Shown in pieces: positions 53,892-61,121 of a stretch of DNA of 64,000 nt (the first letter of the stretch is position 1; the number at the start of each line of letters is the position of its first letter). Origin of the DNA: Flavobacteriales bacterium UBA720 (GTDB taxonomy: Bacteria > Bacteroidota > Bacteroidia > Flavobacteriales > Weeksellaceae); the NCBI GenBank assembly GCA_002297505.1, contig DBLQ01000059.1:53805-117804 (forward strand). The letters are read 5' to 3'. Under the pieces are notes generated by a model. It had not been told where the DNA came from, searched no databases, and saw only the letters and a program-made list of their open reading frames with translations. Position numbers and translations under genes: made by a program.

Positions 53892-53917
53892 CAAAGTCAG
53901 GAGACTTTGCGCAGCGG
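53892..53917 (-). repeat. G+C-rich island repeat, copy B (inverted, hairpin)
   Basis: CAAAGTC-AGGA-GACTTTG is a perfect 7-bp hairpin continued by CGCAGCGG. Read on the minus strand it equals CCGCTGCGCAAAGTCTCCTGACTTTG, as in copy D. It directly precedes the first toxin-tail fragment. Confidence 0.85.
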
Positions 53918-53932
53918 TGAGGGACTCCTTCT

Positions 53933-53992
53933 ATGCATATTATTAATAATACAACTGGTTGGGAATATAAAATAAGATTTAACATAAAATAA
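53933..53992 (+). pseudogene. C-terminal tail of a lost toxin (19 codons)
   Basis: The frame MHIINNTTGWEYKIRFNIK ends in TAA whose last base begins the ATG of the next gene (TAATG). An in-frame TGA at 53918-53920 sits just upstream, against the repeat 53892-53917. The fragment has the look of the last strands of a toxin domain cut off at the repeat. The toxin family cannot be told from 19 residues. Confidence 0.4.
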
Positions 53993-54690
53993 TGGAAGAT
54001 TTTGTAAAAGAGTATTTAAATGAAATAAGAGATCCTAATGAACCTTATTATCAACATCTATTGAAATATGTAAATAGCAAAAAATTAAAATATTGGATAA
54101 ATAAAAGAGATTCTTTTTTCAATTCGGATGGTGACTTAGGAATGCTTCCTCAAAAAAATTATGCAGGAATATTAAATGTTCATTCACAAGGTAATTCAAT
54201 TTGTGAAATTAATTTTAACGAATTAAAGGAAATTATCAATCATTTCTCGGAAGACAGATTTTATTTTTTAACAGATACAATAAAATTAGACGAATTAGAA
54301 GGTGTCTTATTTAATTTTCCAAGAGAAATAAATTGGAATGAATTCTGTAATGGTCAAAAATATTTCGGAGAAACTTTTTTTTCTAGTATTGTTCCCTATA
54401 ATTTTTGGTTGGGTGAAAATTGGGTAAGACAAGTTATGGCATACTTTAGTGATATTTATATTCCGAAATATAAAAAATTGTTAAATTTTCCAAGTGAGTT
54501 GATTGTTATACATCAATCGAATTTTAATGAAATAGAAAAATTATATTCGAATAAATATGGGAAAATAACATCCATATTAGATTATAAGGATTTTCTAGAA
54601 CCAATATTTGAAAATGGGTTTAAATATCTTCTAAAAGACAATATATATATTACAAAAAATTCAATTGAGTATATAAGATCCCAATTATAA
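53992..54690 (+). CDS. Unknown protein, probable immunity protein of module 1
   Basis: The 232-residue soluble, acidic, aromatic-rich protein (MEDFVKEYLNEIRDPNEPYY; INHFSEDRFYFLTDTIKLDE; VPYNFWLGENWVRQVMAYFS) has no signal peptide or transmembrane helix. I do not recognise a family. It starts inside the stop codon of a toxin-tail fragment, as immunity genes do, and it is strongly A+T-rich against the surrounding genome. An immunity role is inferred from this position only. Confidence 0.6.
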   Translation: MEDFVKEYLNEIRDPNEPYYQHLLKYVNSKKLKYWINKRDSFFNSDGDLGMLPQKNYAGILNVHSQGNSICEINFNELKEIINHFSEDRFYFLTDTIKLDELEGVLFNFPREINWNEFCNGQKYFGETFFSSIVPYNFWLGENWVRQVMAYFSDIYIPKYKKLLNFPSELIVIHQSNFNEIEKLYSNKYGKITSILDYKDFLEPIFENGFKYLLKDNIYITKNSIEYIRSQL

Positions 54691-54724
54691 TAATGTGGTT
54701 AAAGATTTATAATATTGCTATAAA

Positions 54725-54889
54725 GTGGCTATAATTGGAGGAGTGCAAAATGGTTTATCTAATATGAAGCATGGAGGCTCTTTTTTGGGAGGTTTTTGGA
54801 AGGGTGCAATTGTAGGGGCGGCAAGTGCTTACTTCACAATGGGATTTCTGATGGAACTTGGCGATATCCTCCTAATAATGGAGCTTTAA
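54725..54889 (+). pseudogene. RHS/polymorphic-toxin leader fragment
   Basis: The frame reads VAIIGGVQNGLSNMKHGGSF, then LGGFWKGAIVGAASAYFTMG, the Gly/Ala-rich stretch found just before the toxin tip in Bacteroidetes RHS-like proteins. It is cut by a stop upstream, has no proper start, and is out of frame with the TNT domain that overlaps and follows it. It is a remnant of the carrier protein. Confidence 0.65.
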
Positions 54890-55173
54890 ATCCAGAATCA
54901 GATATAGTGTTAAAACCGGGAACATTTGTAGATAGGTTTGGTACTGAAGGTGGAAATTATGTAGCACCTGGAGGAACAGACTATGGAGCAAGATCCTTAC
55001 CTCCAGGAAGTTTTAATAAAGACTATAATTTATACCAAATTAATACCGAAGTTAGTGTTAAGGCTTCTGTTACAGCGCCTTATTTTGGACAGCCAGGATA
55101 TGGAATTCAATATCCATTTTCAGAACCTATATATAAACTTGTCGAAAAAGGAATTTTAATAAGAGTACCATAA
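54796..55173 (+). CDS. Orphan TNT (NAD+ glycohydrolase-type) toxin domain
   Basis: The 125-codon frame begins at TTG 54796 (no ATG) and carries a full TNT-like domain from about residue 33: VLKPGTFVDRFGTEGGNYVA, PGGTDYGARSLPPGSFNKDY, VSVKASVTAPYFGQPGYGIQ, and LVEKGILIRVP. The DRFG Arg and GIQY Gln of the family are kept. TNT toxins hydrolyse NAD+ and kill target cells. Without carrier, signal or normal start it is probably silent. The stop is followed directly by the ATG of the next gene (TAAATG). Confidence 0.75.
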   Translation: MEGCNCRGGKCLLHNGISDGTWRYPPNNGALNPESDIVLKPGTFVDRFGTEGGNYVAPGGTDYGARSLPPGSFNKDYNLYQINTEVSVKASVTAPYFGQPGYGIQYPFSEPIYKLVEKGILIRVP

Positions 55174-55419
55174 ATGAAAACAATATATTTAACTACAATT
55201 ACCGAAGAACAGACATTTATTTTTGAGAATGTATCTGTTTACATTTGGGATAAATTTTCATCAATTATAGATGAAAAGATACAAGTTTATGATCCTATTT
55301 ATAATCAAAAGTTTATGTTTAATATTTGGCTTTTAGATATTAATAATAAAAAAACCAAATTTGCAATAGGAGAGTTTTCAAATTCTATTTATGGTGTATT
55401 TTTAATTCAGCATTACTAG
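55174..55419 (+). CDS. Small protein, probable TNT immunity protein
   Basis: The 81-residue protein reads MKTIYLTTITEEQTFIFENV and SVYIWDKFSSIIDEKIQVYD and ends IYGVFLIQHY. It has no known domain. It starts at the base after the TNT stop codon, the standard place for the matching immunity gene. It would bind and block the TNT domain in the cytoplasm. Function is inferred from position. Confidence 0.65.
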   Translation: MKTIYLTTITEEQTFIFENVSVYIWDKFSSIIDEKIQVYDPIYNQKFMFNIWLLDINNKKTKFAIGEFSNSIYGVFLIQHY

Positions 55420-55489
55420 CCAATCGATGATTGTAGAAGCAGGTGAGTGATTTCCTGGCTAACAATAATTTGCTATTGGTTCGATATAG

Positions 55490-55618
55490 ATGTATATAGA
55501 GTTAAAGTCGTTTTTTTATAATACTACGCCATCAGGTAAAATAATTCCTAGTTTTGGCAATAGTACTAAGTTTAACGGACCAACACCTAAATCATTAATT
55601 GATTTTTTTGGATTATGA
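55490..55618 (+). pseudogene. C-terminal tail of a second lost toxin
   Basis: The 42-codon frame starts at ATG 55490 (MYIELKSFFYNTTPSGKIIP) and ends SFGNSTKFNGPTPKSLIDFF, GL. Its TGA (55616-55618) overlaps the ATG of the next gene (ATGA). A second frame just upstream (YWFDIDVYRVKVV, 55473-55511) could join it if one T were removed from a T7 run at about 55512-55518. The toxin family is not recognised. Confidence 0.5.
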
Positions 55619-56052
55619 TAATATACAATGGTATAATAGAAAAAAGTAATTTCGAGACGGATATAAGTTTTGTCGGACATGTTTTAAGTATTGAAGAAAT
55701 TCTTTACTTGATGAAATCATTAAGTCCTGATTTTGTTGAGGTCAATGATAATATCTATCTGCTCTCAAATTATAAAAGCTGTGGGACGGAAAATAATAGA
55801 TTTGATAATTCAAAACAAGGGAAAGAAAAATATATAAATACTATATCTATCTCAGATGTTTTTTATTTTTCTGAGGATCAACAATCTCATAATAGAAGCG
55901 TGCAAATAGATATAGGAAATTTTATTTTACAATTTTGGAAGATGAGATTATTATATTTATTTCCTAATAAGGAGTTTGAATTTATTTTATCAGAAAACAA
56001 TTTATTTGATGAAAGTGGAGTTTGCATTACTTTTTGTCAGACAATAAAATAA
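55615..56052 (+). CDS. Unknown protein, probable immunity protein of module 3
   Basis: The 145-residue soluble protein (MIIYNGIIEKSNFETDISFV; ILYLMKSLSPDFVEVNDNIY; FILQFWKMRLLYLFPNKEFE) has no signal peptide and no family that I know. Its ATG overlaps the toxin-tail stop (ATGA), which indicates translational coupling. It is A+T-rich and followed after 45 bp by a G+C-rich hairpin repeat. Immunity is inferred. Confidence 0.6.
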   Translation: MIIYNGIIEKSNFETDISFVGHVLSIEEILYLMKSLSPDFVEVNDNIYLLSNYKSCGTENNRFDNSKQGKEKYINTISISDVFYFSEDQQSHNRSVQIDIGNFILQFWKMRLLYLFPNKEFEFILSENNLFDESGVCITFCQTIK

Positions 56053-56097
56053 TAGTATTATCAGAGCAGATAATCTACTGGAGGCTTGCGACATCTT

Positions 56098-56144
56098 CCC
56101 GCTGCGCAAAGTCCCCCGCTGGCGCGAGCGTCTCGCTCGTGCCC
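56098..56144 (+). repeat. Island repeat copy C and left REP-like palindrome
   Basis: CCCGCTGCGCAAAGTC matches copies A and D. It is joined to the hairpin GGCGCGAGCG-TCT-CGCTCGTGCC (56121-56143, 9 of 10 bp paired). The second part recurs inverted at 56618-56645 (26 of 28 identical). Confidence 0.85.
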
Positions 56145-56224
56145 ATCATAATAAACAATAAGCCTGCACTCAGAAGTAAAGCGAAAACGTAAGGTTAACG
56201 TTTTATTTTTTATATCTTTATATA

Positions 56225-56607
56225 ATGAGCAGAAAATATAAATTCCACGAAAAAGACGGTGCTTATTGTATAAGTCTTGCTACGGTTTGCGGATAGATCT
56301 TTTTACAAGAATAGAATATTTTTATACCATGATTGCTTCTTGGACTATTGCAGAAAAAAAAGTATGGAAATTTTCGTGTACTGTATTATGCGAAGTTAAA
56401 AGGGCAAGAGAAAGAAATTCTACTGTAAAAAACATATATAATAGCTGAATAATAATCTATTGAAATTGGTCTTTAAAATTAGATTACTTTCGTTACAATT
56501 CTGTATGAAGAGGTTTTTTGATAGAACCCTGGGAGTGGAAGCACAGCAGTGCAAAAAATTATTGTGATGATTCTGAAGAAGCTTTGGAAACCAATGTAAA
56601 TTTGTGA
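56225..56607 (+). pseudogene. Decayed REP-associated tyrosine transposase (RAYT)
   Basis: The N-terminus reads MSRKYKFHEKDGAYCISLAT to a TAG at 56294. It resumes one frame on as IDLFTRIEYFYTMIASW, then again as MEIFVYCIMRS. After a deletion it ends RGFLIEPWEWKHSSAKNYCD, DSEEALETNVNL with TGA at 56605-56607. These pieces match the Y1-transposase family: the start YKFxxxxxxYFISFAT, the YCIM(P/T)SHVH region and the NPVxAGxVxxPExWxYSSA end. The HUH motif itself (HVHL) is lost. The normal length would be about 180 codons. It lies exactly between inverted REP-like palindromes. Confidence 0.8.
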
Positions 56608-56617
56608 AGAAGCTTGT

Positions 56618-56645
56618 GGGCACGAGCGGGACGCTCGCGCCGGCG
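56618..56645 (-). repeat. Right REP-like palindrome beside the RAYT relic
   Basis: GGCACGAGCG-GGA-CGCTCGCGCC (56619-56641) is a hairpin with 9 of 10 bp paired. It is the inverted copy of 56117-56144, 10 bp after the RAYT stop. Confidence 0.85.
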
Positions 56646-56717
56646 GGGGTTAATGATGATAATGCCAATAATGATACATTCAATAAATCCTCAGTTAACA
56701 TATTATTATCAAGGATT

Positions 56718-56978
56718 ATGAAATTAGTTAGAGTTATAGAGGAGTTTAGTAATGAAAATCAAACTCTTCATAAGGAATATATTTTAAATATTAACCCAGA
56801 AAAGATTCTAGAAGTTTTAGATGATTTCGTATTGAACGAAGATGATAATCCCAACGAAATATATGATCCCTATAATCTTACAATTGAACAAATTGAAAAA
56901 TTAAAACCTTTTTTAAATGAGGAGCTAAAAGAAAATTTAGAAATATACTCTTATCAATTAGGTTGCTATAAAGAGTAA
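56718..56978 (+). CDS. Small acidic protein, possible immunity protein (DUF7683-like)
   Basis: The 86-residue protein starts at Met 56718 (MKLVRVIEEFSNENQTLHKE). The open frame extends to 56604 but crosses the REP palindrome and is not credible. It is acidic, with PNEIYDPYNLTIEQIEKLKP near the end, which faintly recalls DUF7683 proteins found by toxins. Function is unknown. It is followed by copy D of the island repeat 8 bp after the stop. Confidence 0.5.
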   Translation: MKLVRVIEEFSNENQTLHKEYILNINPEKILEVLDDFVLNEDDNPNEIYDPYNLTIEQIEKLKPFLNEELKENLEIYSYQLGCYKE

Positions 56979-56986
56979 TAGAAATC

Positions 56987-57016
56987 TCCCGCTGCGCAAA
57001 GTCTCCTGACTTTGCG
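56987..57016 (+). repeat. G+C-rich island repeat, copy D (hairpin)
   Basis: CGCAAAGTC-TCCT-GACTTTGCG (56995-57016 with its lead TCCCGCTG from 56987) is a perfect 9-bp hairpin. It marks the right edge of the A+T-rich island. The gap to cydA (57017-57199) holds no gene that I can see. Confidence 0.85.
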
Positions 57017-57199
57017 AAAGCTGTCACAAAGCCAAATCATTCGACTTCCCAAACTTCATCAGCGCGCAAAAAATCAGAATTACTTCCGTACATTGATCCA
57101 AAATTCAAAATTGATAAAATTCAAAATACTGACATTAATCCTGCCTGAATCATAAAACAGATGAGCTTAAAGCTTTAACTTTACCATAAAATTAAGGTT

Positions 57200-58534
57200 A
57201 TGGATGATTTCCTGGCTGCCCGTTCGCAGATGGCCATGTCTCTGGGCTTTCACATTATTTTTTCCTGTGTCGGGATGGTGATGCCCTTTCTGATGGCATT
57301 TTCGCATTTCAAATATCTGAAAACCCAAGATGAGGTCTATAAAGGCCTTACCAAAGCCTGGAGCAAAGGCGTCGCGATTCTATTCGCTACCGGCGCAGTT
57401 TCCGGGACCATGCTCTCCTTCGAGCTGGGCTTGCTGTGGCCACAGTTTATGGAGCACGCCGGACCGATCTTCGGAATGCCGTTTTCATTGGAGGGTACGG
57501 CCTTTTTTATTGAGGCCATTGCCATCGGGTTTTTTCTCTATGGCTGGGACAAGTTCAACAAATGGTTTCACTGGTTCTGTGGCGTGGTGGTGGGCGTCAG
57601 CGGTCTGGCCTCGGGAATTCTGGTAGTGGCAGCCAACGCCTGGATGAACAGCCCGGCAGGATTTGATTATGCCAATGGACATTATACCAACATTGATCCT
57701 ATTAAAGCCATGTTCAATGAAGCGTGGTTTCCGCAGGCATTTCATATGACGGTAGCAGCATTTGCAGCAACGGGGTTTGCCGTCGCCGGCATCCATGCCT
57801 TTATGGTCCTGAAAGGGAAGAATGTCAGCTTCCATACGAAAGCTTTCAGGATTTCTGCAGGCTTTGCCATTATCGGCGCACTTCTGGCACCCATCAGTGG
57901 CGATGTTGCGGCTAAATCCGTCGCCAAGAGACAGCCAATAAAGCTGGCGGCTATGGAAGCCCACTTCGAGACGGAAAGAGGCGCCAGCTTCGTGATTGGC
58001 GGCGTGCCGGATGAGCAGAACGAGCAAATCAAATATGCCATCAAAATCCCAAAAGTCCTCAGCTTCCTGGCCTGGGGCGATTTTAATGCTGAGGTGAAGG
58101 GTCTCAAAGATTTTCCCAAAGACCATTGGCCGCCGGTAGCAGTGGTGCATTATGCGTTTCAGATCATGATTTTTTTCGGGGTTATTATGATGATGATTGG
58201 CCTCATCTACCTGATTGCCAACTTCTGGAAGCGCCACTGGCTGGACCAGCGCTGGTATCTCAGGACCTTTGTTGCTGCGATTCCTTTTGGCTACATCGCT
58301 CTGGAGGCAGGATGGACGGTGACCGAGGTCGGCAGACAGCCGTGGATCATATACGGCATTATGAAAACCATCGATGCCGTGACGCCGATGCCCGGCATCC
58401 AGTATTCGTTTTACTTCTTTACGCTGGTCTTTATTTCCCTGTCTTTGATTATTATTTTTCTGCTGCTCCGGCAGATCAAGATGGTGCCGAAACTGTACGA
58501 TCCCACTGATCCTGATTACGAACCTAAAAAATAA
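57200..58534 (+). CDS. cydA: Cytochrome bd ubiquinol/menaquinol oxidase subunit I
   Basis: The 444-residue membrane protein oxidises quinol and reduces O2 with hemes b558, b595 and d. It begins MDDFLAARSQMAMSLGFHII (heme-ligand His18) and has SFELGLLWPQFMEHAGPIFG, the quinol-site block AALEAGWTVTEVGRQPWIIY-type (GYIALEAGWTVTEVGRQPWI) and nine helices. The Q-loop is short, as in the cyanide-insensitive/short-loop subgroup. cydB starts 5 bp later. Confidence 0.96.
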   Translation: MDDFLAARSQMAMSLGFHIIFSCVGMVMPFLMAFSHFKYLKTQDEVYKGLTKAWSKGVAILFATGAVSGTMLSFELGLLWPQFMEHAGPIFGMPFSLEGTAFFIEAIAIGFFLYGWDKFNKWFHWFCGVVVGVSGLASGILVVAANAWMNSPAGFDYANGHYTNIDPIKAMFNEAWFPQAFHMTVAAFAATGFAVAGIHAFMVLKGKNVSFHTKAFRISAGFAIIGALLAPISGDVAAKSVAKRQPIKLAAMEAHFETERGASFVIGGVPDEQNEQIKYAIKIPKVLSFLAWGDFNAEVKGLKDFPKDHWPPVAVVHYAFQIMIFFGVIMMMIGLIYLIANFWKRHWLDQRWYLRTFVAAIPFGYIALEAGWTVTEVGRQPWIIYGIMKTIDAVTPMPGIQYSFYFFTLVFISLSLIIIFLLLRQIKMVPKLYDPTDPDYEPKK

Positions 58535-58539
58535 GCCAT

Positions 58540-59634
58540 ATGATCTACGTAGTTATAGCATTTTTATGGATTTCCATCTGCCTGTACGTGATTACGGGCG
58601 GCGCAGATTTCGGGGCCGGCATCGTGGAGCTTTTCTCCAGGAAAGCCTACCGTGACAAGACCATGACCATTATGTCCAAGTCCATCGCGCCCATCTGGGA
58701 GGCCAATCACATGTGGCTCATCATTGCGGTGGTGATTCTTTTTGTAGGATTTCCTACGATTTACACTACTGTTTCCACCTATCTTCATATTCCGGTGGTG
58801 CTGATGCTGATAGGAATTATTGCCCGCGGCACAGCCTTCACATTCCGGAACTATGATGCGGTGGATGACAGCTGGAAGAACATCTACACACAGATCTTCT
58901 ATTATTCCAGTCTGCTGACGCCATTTTTCCTTGGGATTATTGCAGCAAGTACCATCTCAAGAGCCATTGACACCGATGCCAGGGATTTTCTGAATCTTTA
59001 TGTTTTCAGCTGGCTCAACCTTTTCGGAGTATGCGTCGGTTTTTTTACGGTGGCGCTCTGTGCCTATCTGGCATCTCTGTTTTCCCTGCACGAGGCCAGG
59101 TTCAGTGATTCGCTGGGTATTATGATCAAAAAAGCGCGCGAGACTGCCATATACGTCGTCATCACAGGATTATTGGTGTTCGTGAGTGCGCATTACTCCG
59201 GTATTCCGCTGATTCAGTGGATCTTCTCCAAGGCGCTGGGCATTGTGGTGATCTCATTGGCTACCATCAGTCTGTTATTTACCAATGAAGCCATTAAGAA
59301 AAGACAATTTCTCCTAGTTCGTGGTCTTGGCGGTTTTCAGATCATTATGATCCTGGTGGCTGCCACCTATCAGCATAATCCTAATATTATCCTTTTTACC
59401 AACGGGACCCATCTTTCCTTGTTTGATGAGAGTGCTGCGCCAAAGACCATTGCTGCTTTGGGTTGGGCCCTGATTCTGGGAAGTGTCTTCATCCTGCCGT
59501 TCCTTTTTTATCTGCTGATGTCCTTCGGCGACCAGAGCCGAAAGTTTAAAGTGAGCCACACCGACACCGAACGGGACGATGCGCCCCCGAAAAAAGAAGA
59601 CGACGACGGTATTTTGATTGATAAAGAAGCATAG
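58540..59634 (+). CDS. cydB: Cytochrome bd oxidase subunit II
   Basis: The 364-residue polytopic protein begins MIYVVIAFLWISICLYVITG, then GADFGAGIVELFSR. It has the conserved APIWEANHMWLIIAVVILFV and PTIYTTVSTYLHIPVVLMLI blocks and about eight helices; the tail is polar and acidic (PPKKEDDDGILIDKEA). With CydA it makes the two-subunit terminal oxidase. No cydX-like or cydCD genes are nearby. Confidence 0.95.
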   Translation: MIYVVIAFLWISICLYVITGGADFGAGIVELFSRKAYRDKTMTIMSKSIAPIWEANHMWLIIAVVILFVGFPTIYTTVSTYLHIPVVLMLIGIIARGTAFTFRNYDAVDDSWKNIYTQIFYYSSLLTPFFLGIIAASTISRAIDTDARDFLNLYVFSWLNLFGVCVGFFTVALCAYLASLFSLHEARFSDSLGIMIKKARETAIYVVITGLLVFVSAHYSGIPLIQWIFSKALGIVVISLATISLLFTNEAIKKRQFLLVRGLGGFQIIMILVAATYQHNPNIILFTNGTHLSLFDESAAPKTIAALGWALILGSVFILPFLFYLLMSFGDQSRKFKVSHTDTERDDAPPKKEDDDGILIDKEA

Positions 59635-59756
59635 ATGTAAGTTGTAATCATAATGTAAATAAAGTCAATAAGTTAACGTGTTTTACACTTTGTATAAAGC
59701 GCGTCAGATTACACGGCGTGAAGATTCAATTTTAACATAATATTGGCTAATGGTCT

Positions 59757-59764
59757 TATTTTTG
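59757..59764 (+). promoter_or_regulatory. Possible -7 element of the outer-membrane-type gene
   Basis: TATTTTTG matches TAnnTTTG, 38 nt before the ATG at 59803; no -33 TTG is present at the right spacing. Confidence 0.35.
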
Positions 59765-59802
59765 ATACCTCAGCAATTATCAATCAAAATAAACTTACTC
59801 AT

Positions 59803-60240
59803 ATGAAAAAACTATTATTAGCATTCGGGCTTTTTGCCGGTGTACTGTCGTATGCACAAGCTTGGACAGGAAAAGGTGACCAGAAACTTCAGGTAGGTCT
59901 TAATGCCTGGGGTAACGGAACCGGTATCACAGGAACTTATGACTACGGTTTGTCGAAAATCGTTTCATTAGGTGGTGGCGCCAATATCTACTTCAGCGGT
60001 TATAAGGATGACAACAAGGATAATAACTTCTTCATCTTTGGTAGAGTTAACTTCCACCTGCAAGATCCATTGAACTTGCCTAGCCAATGGGACATCTACC
60101 CTGGTGTAGACCTTGGGGTGTTAGGTAGAGATTTTGGTCTGGGTGTTCACCTTGGTGTGAGATACTTCTTCAATGACAGCGTGGGTGCTTACATCGAGGC
60201 TGGTAACAACGGAAGCATCGGGGTTTCTTTCAACTTCTAA
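59803..60240 (+). CDS. Outer-membrane beta-barrel-like protein (DUF6646-type)
   Basis: The 145-residue protein has a signal peptide (MKKLLLAFGLFAGVLSYAQA; Met 59803 chosen over a non-ATG upstream start). Alternating beta strands follow (KLQVGLNAWGNGTGITGTYD; VSLGGGANIYFSGYKDDNKD; GLGVHLGVRYFFNDSVGAYI), ending in aromatic GVSFNF. This suggests a small outer-membrane barrel with eight strands. Its function is unknown. Confidence 0.8.
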   Translation: MKKLLLAFGLFAGVLSYAQAWTGKGDQKLQVGLNAWGNGTGITGTYDYGLSKIVSLGGGANIYFSGYKDDNKDNNFFIFGRVNFHLQDPLNLPSQWDIYPGVDLGVLGRDFGLGVHLGVRYFFNDSVGAYIEAGNNGSIGVSFNF

Positions 60241-60261
60241 TTTCACCATTCATATTACAAT

Positions 60262-60297
60262 AAAAAAGCATTGCGGATTATCCCGGAATGCTTTTTT
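60262..60297. terminator. Bidirectional terminator
   Basis: AAAAAAGCATT and AATGCTTTTTT form an 11-bp stem; inner CGG/CCG pairing extends it past one mismatch. It lies between converging genes. Confidence 0.75.
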
Positions 60298-60299
60298 GT

Positions 60300-61121
60300 T
60301 TATAGTTCTACGGTGTTACTGTAATGTGCGAGTTTCTTTTTTTCACGCGTTTCCTGCTCCTTCAGCCGTTTCATGATTTCCGGATTTTTATCATCGTACC
60401 ATTGTGATATCTGGCCCATCGGGTTTTTGCGGTACTCGCTCAGCCTTTTTACAAAACCTTCTTTGCTGATCTTCTTGGCTTCGCCCATCTGAAATTCTAG
60501 GTAATTCTGCTTGTTCGTGGCGATGTCCTGACTCAGCTTTTTATTGGCTTCCAAGGTCCAGATGTAGTTTTGTCCCGCATCTTCCAGTTTGACAATCAGT
60601 CCCGGCAAACCCGAAAATTTGTACGGTCCGTCCTGAATCGGAATTTCCGGAGTGAACCATGCTGTCCACTGTCTGCCGCCGTATTCCGTGGTCGCTTTCT
60701 GCGTGTTGTAGATGCCGATTTTTTCTTTTTCTGAGGTGATATTCCATTTCAAAGCAGGCTTCTCCTCGTAGATATAGTATTCGGACATGCCGATGTAATC
60801 CTTATACTTTAGAGTGCCATTCCTGAGTTTATTAATTCTGTAACTCAGCACGGGCGGTTTTTTCATCATCAATGCAGCATCTACACCCACACCCAGTTTC
60901 TGAGCTTTCCGGATGCCCGCAGTGAGGGTAGAATCATAGTCTAGCTGCTGATAAGGCAGGAAAAGCGACTCGTCCTGCGCCACGTCCAGCACCATCATTT
61001 GTTTCTCGGTGTTAGCTGAATCTTTATTGGGCTTGTAAGTCATTTCGTAATAGAACCGGTGGACCTGCGCCTGCGATAGGCCAATCATCAGGACGAGTGT
61101 CACTGTCAATAATTTTCTCAT
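60300..61121 (-). CDS. GLPGLI family protein
   Basis: The 273-residue exported protein (signal MRKLLTVTLVLMIGLSQAQV) carries the family hallmark GPYKFSGLPGLIVKLEDAGQ. It also has YYEMTYKPNKDSANTEKQMM and a strand pair around WNITSEKEKIGIYNTQKATT. GLPGLI proteins are known only from Bacteroidetes; their role is unknown, perhaps porin-like or a maturation factor. The ATG overlaps the stop of the upstream pirin gene (ATGA). Confidence 0.93.
   Translation of the reverse strand: MRKLLTVTLVLMIGLSQAQVHRFYYEMTYKPNKDSANTEKQMMVLDVAQDESLFLPYQQLDYDSTLTAGIRKAQKLGVGVDAALMMKKPPVLSYRINKLRNGTLKYKDYIGMSEYYIYEEKPALKWNITSEKEKIGIYNTQKATTEYGGRQWTAWFTPEIPIQDGPYKFSGLPGLIVKLEDAGQNYIWTLEANKKLSQDIATNKQNYLEFQMGEAKKISKEGFVKRLSEYRKNPMGQISQWYDDKNPEIMKRLKEQETREKKKLAHYSNTVEL

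Noticed and set aside
54796..55173. Functional secreted toxin
   Set aside because: It has no signal, carrier or standard start; the upstream leader is out of frame, so it is treated as an orphan tip.
56604..56717. N-terminal extension of the small acidic gene at 56718
   Set aside because: It is the translation of the RAYT end and REP palindrome (GTSGTLAPAG), not protein-like sequence of that gene.
57485..58237. Long minus-strand open frame opposite cydA
   Set aside because: It is antisense to a well-conserved gene with no domain or start signal of its own.
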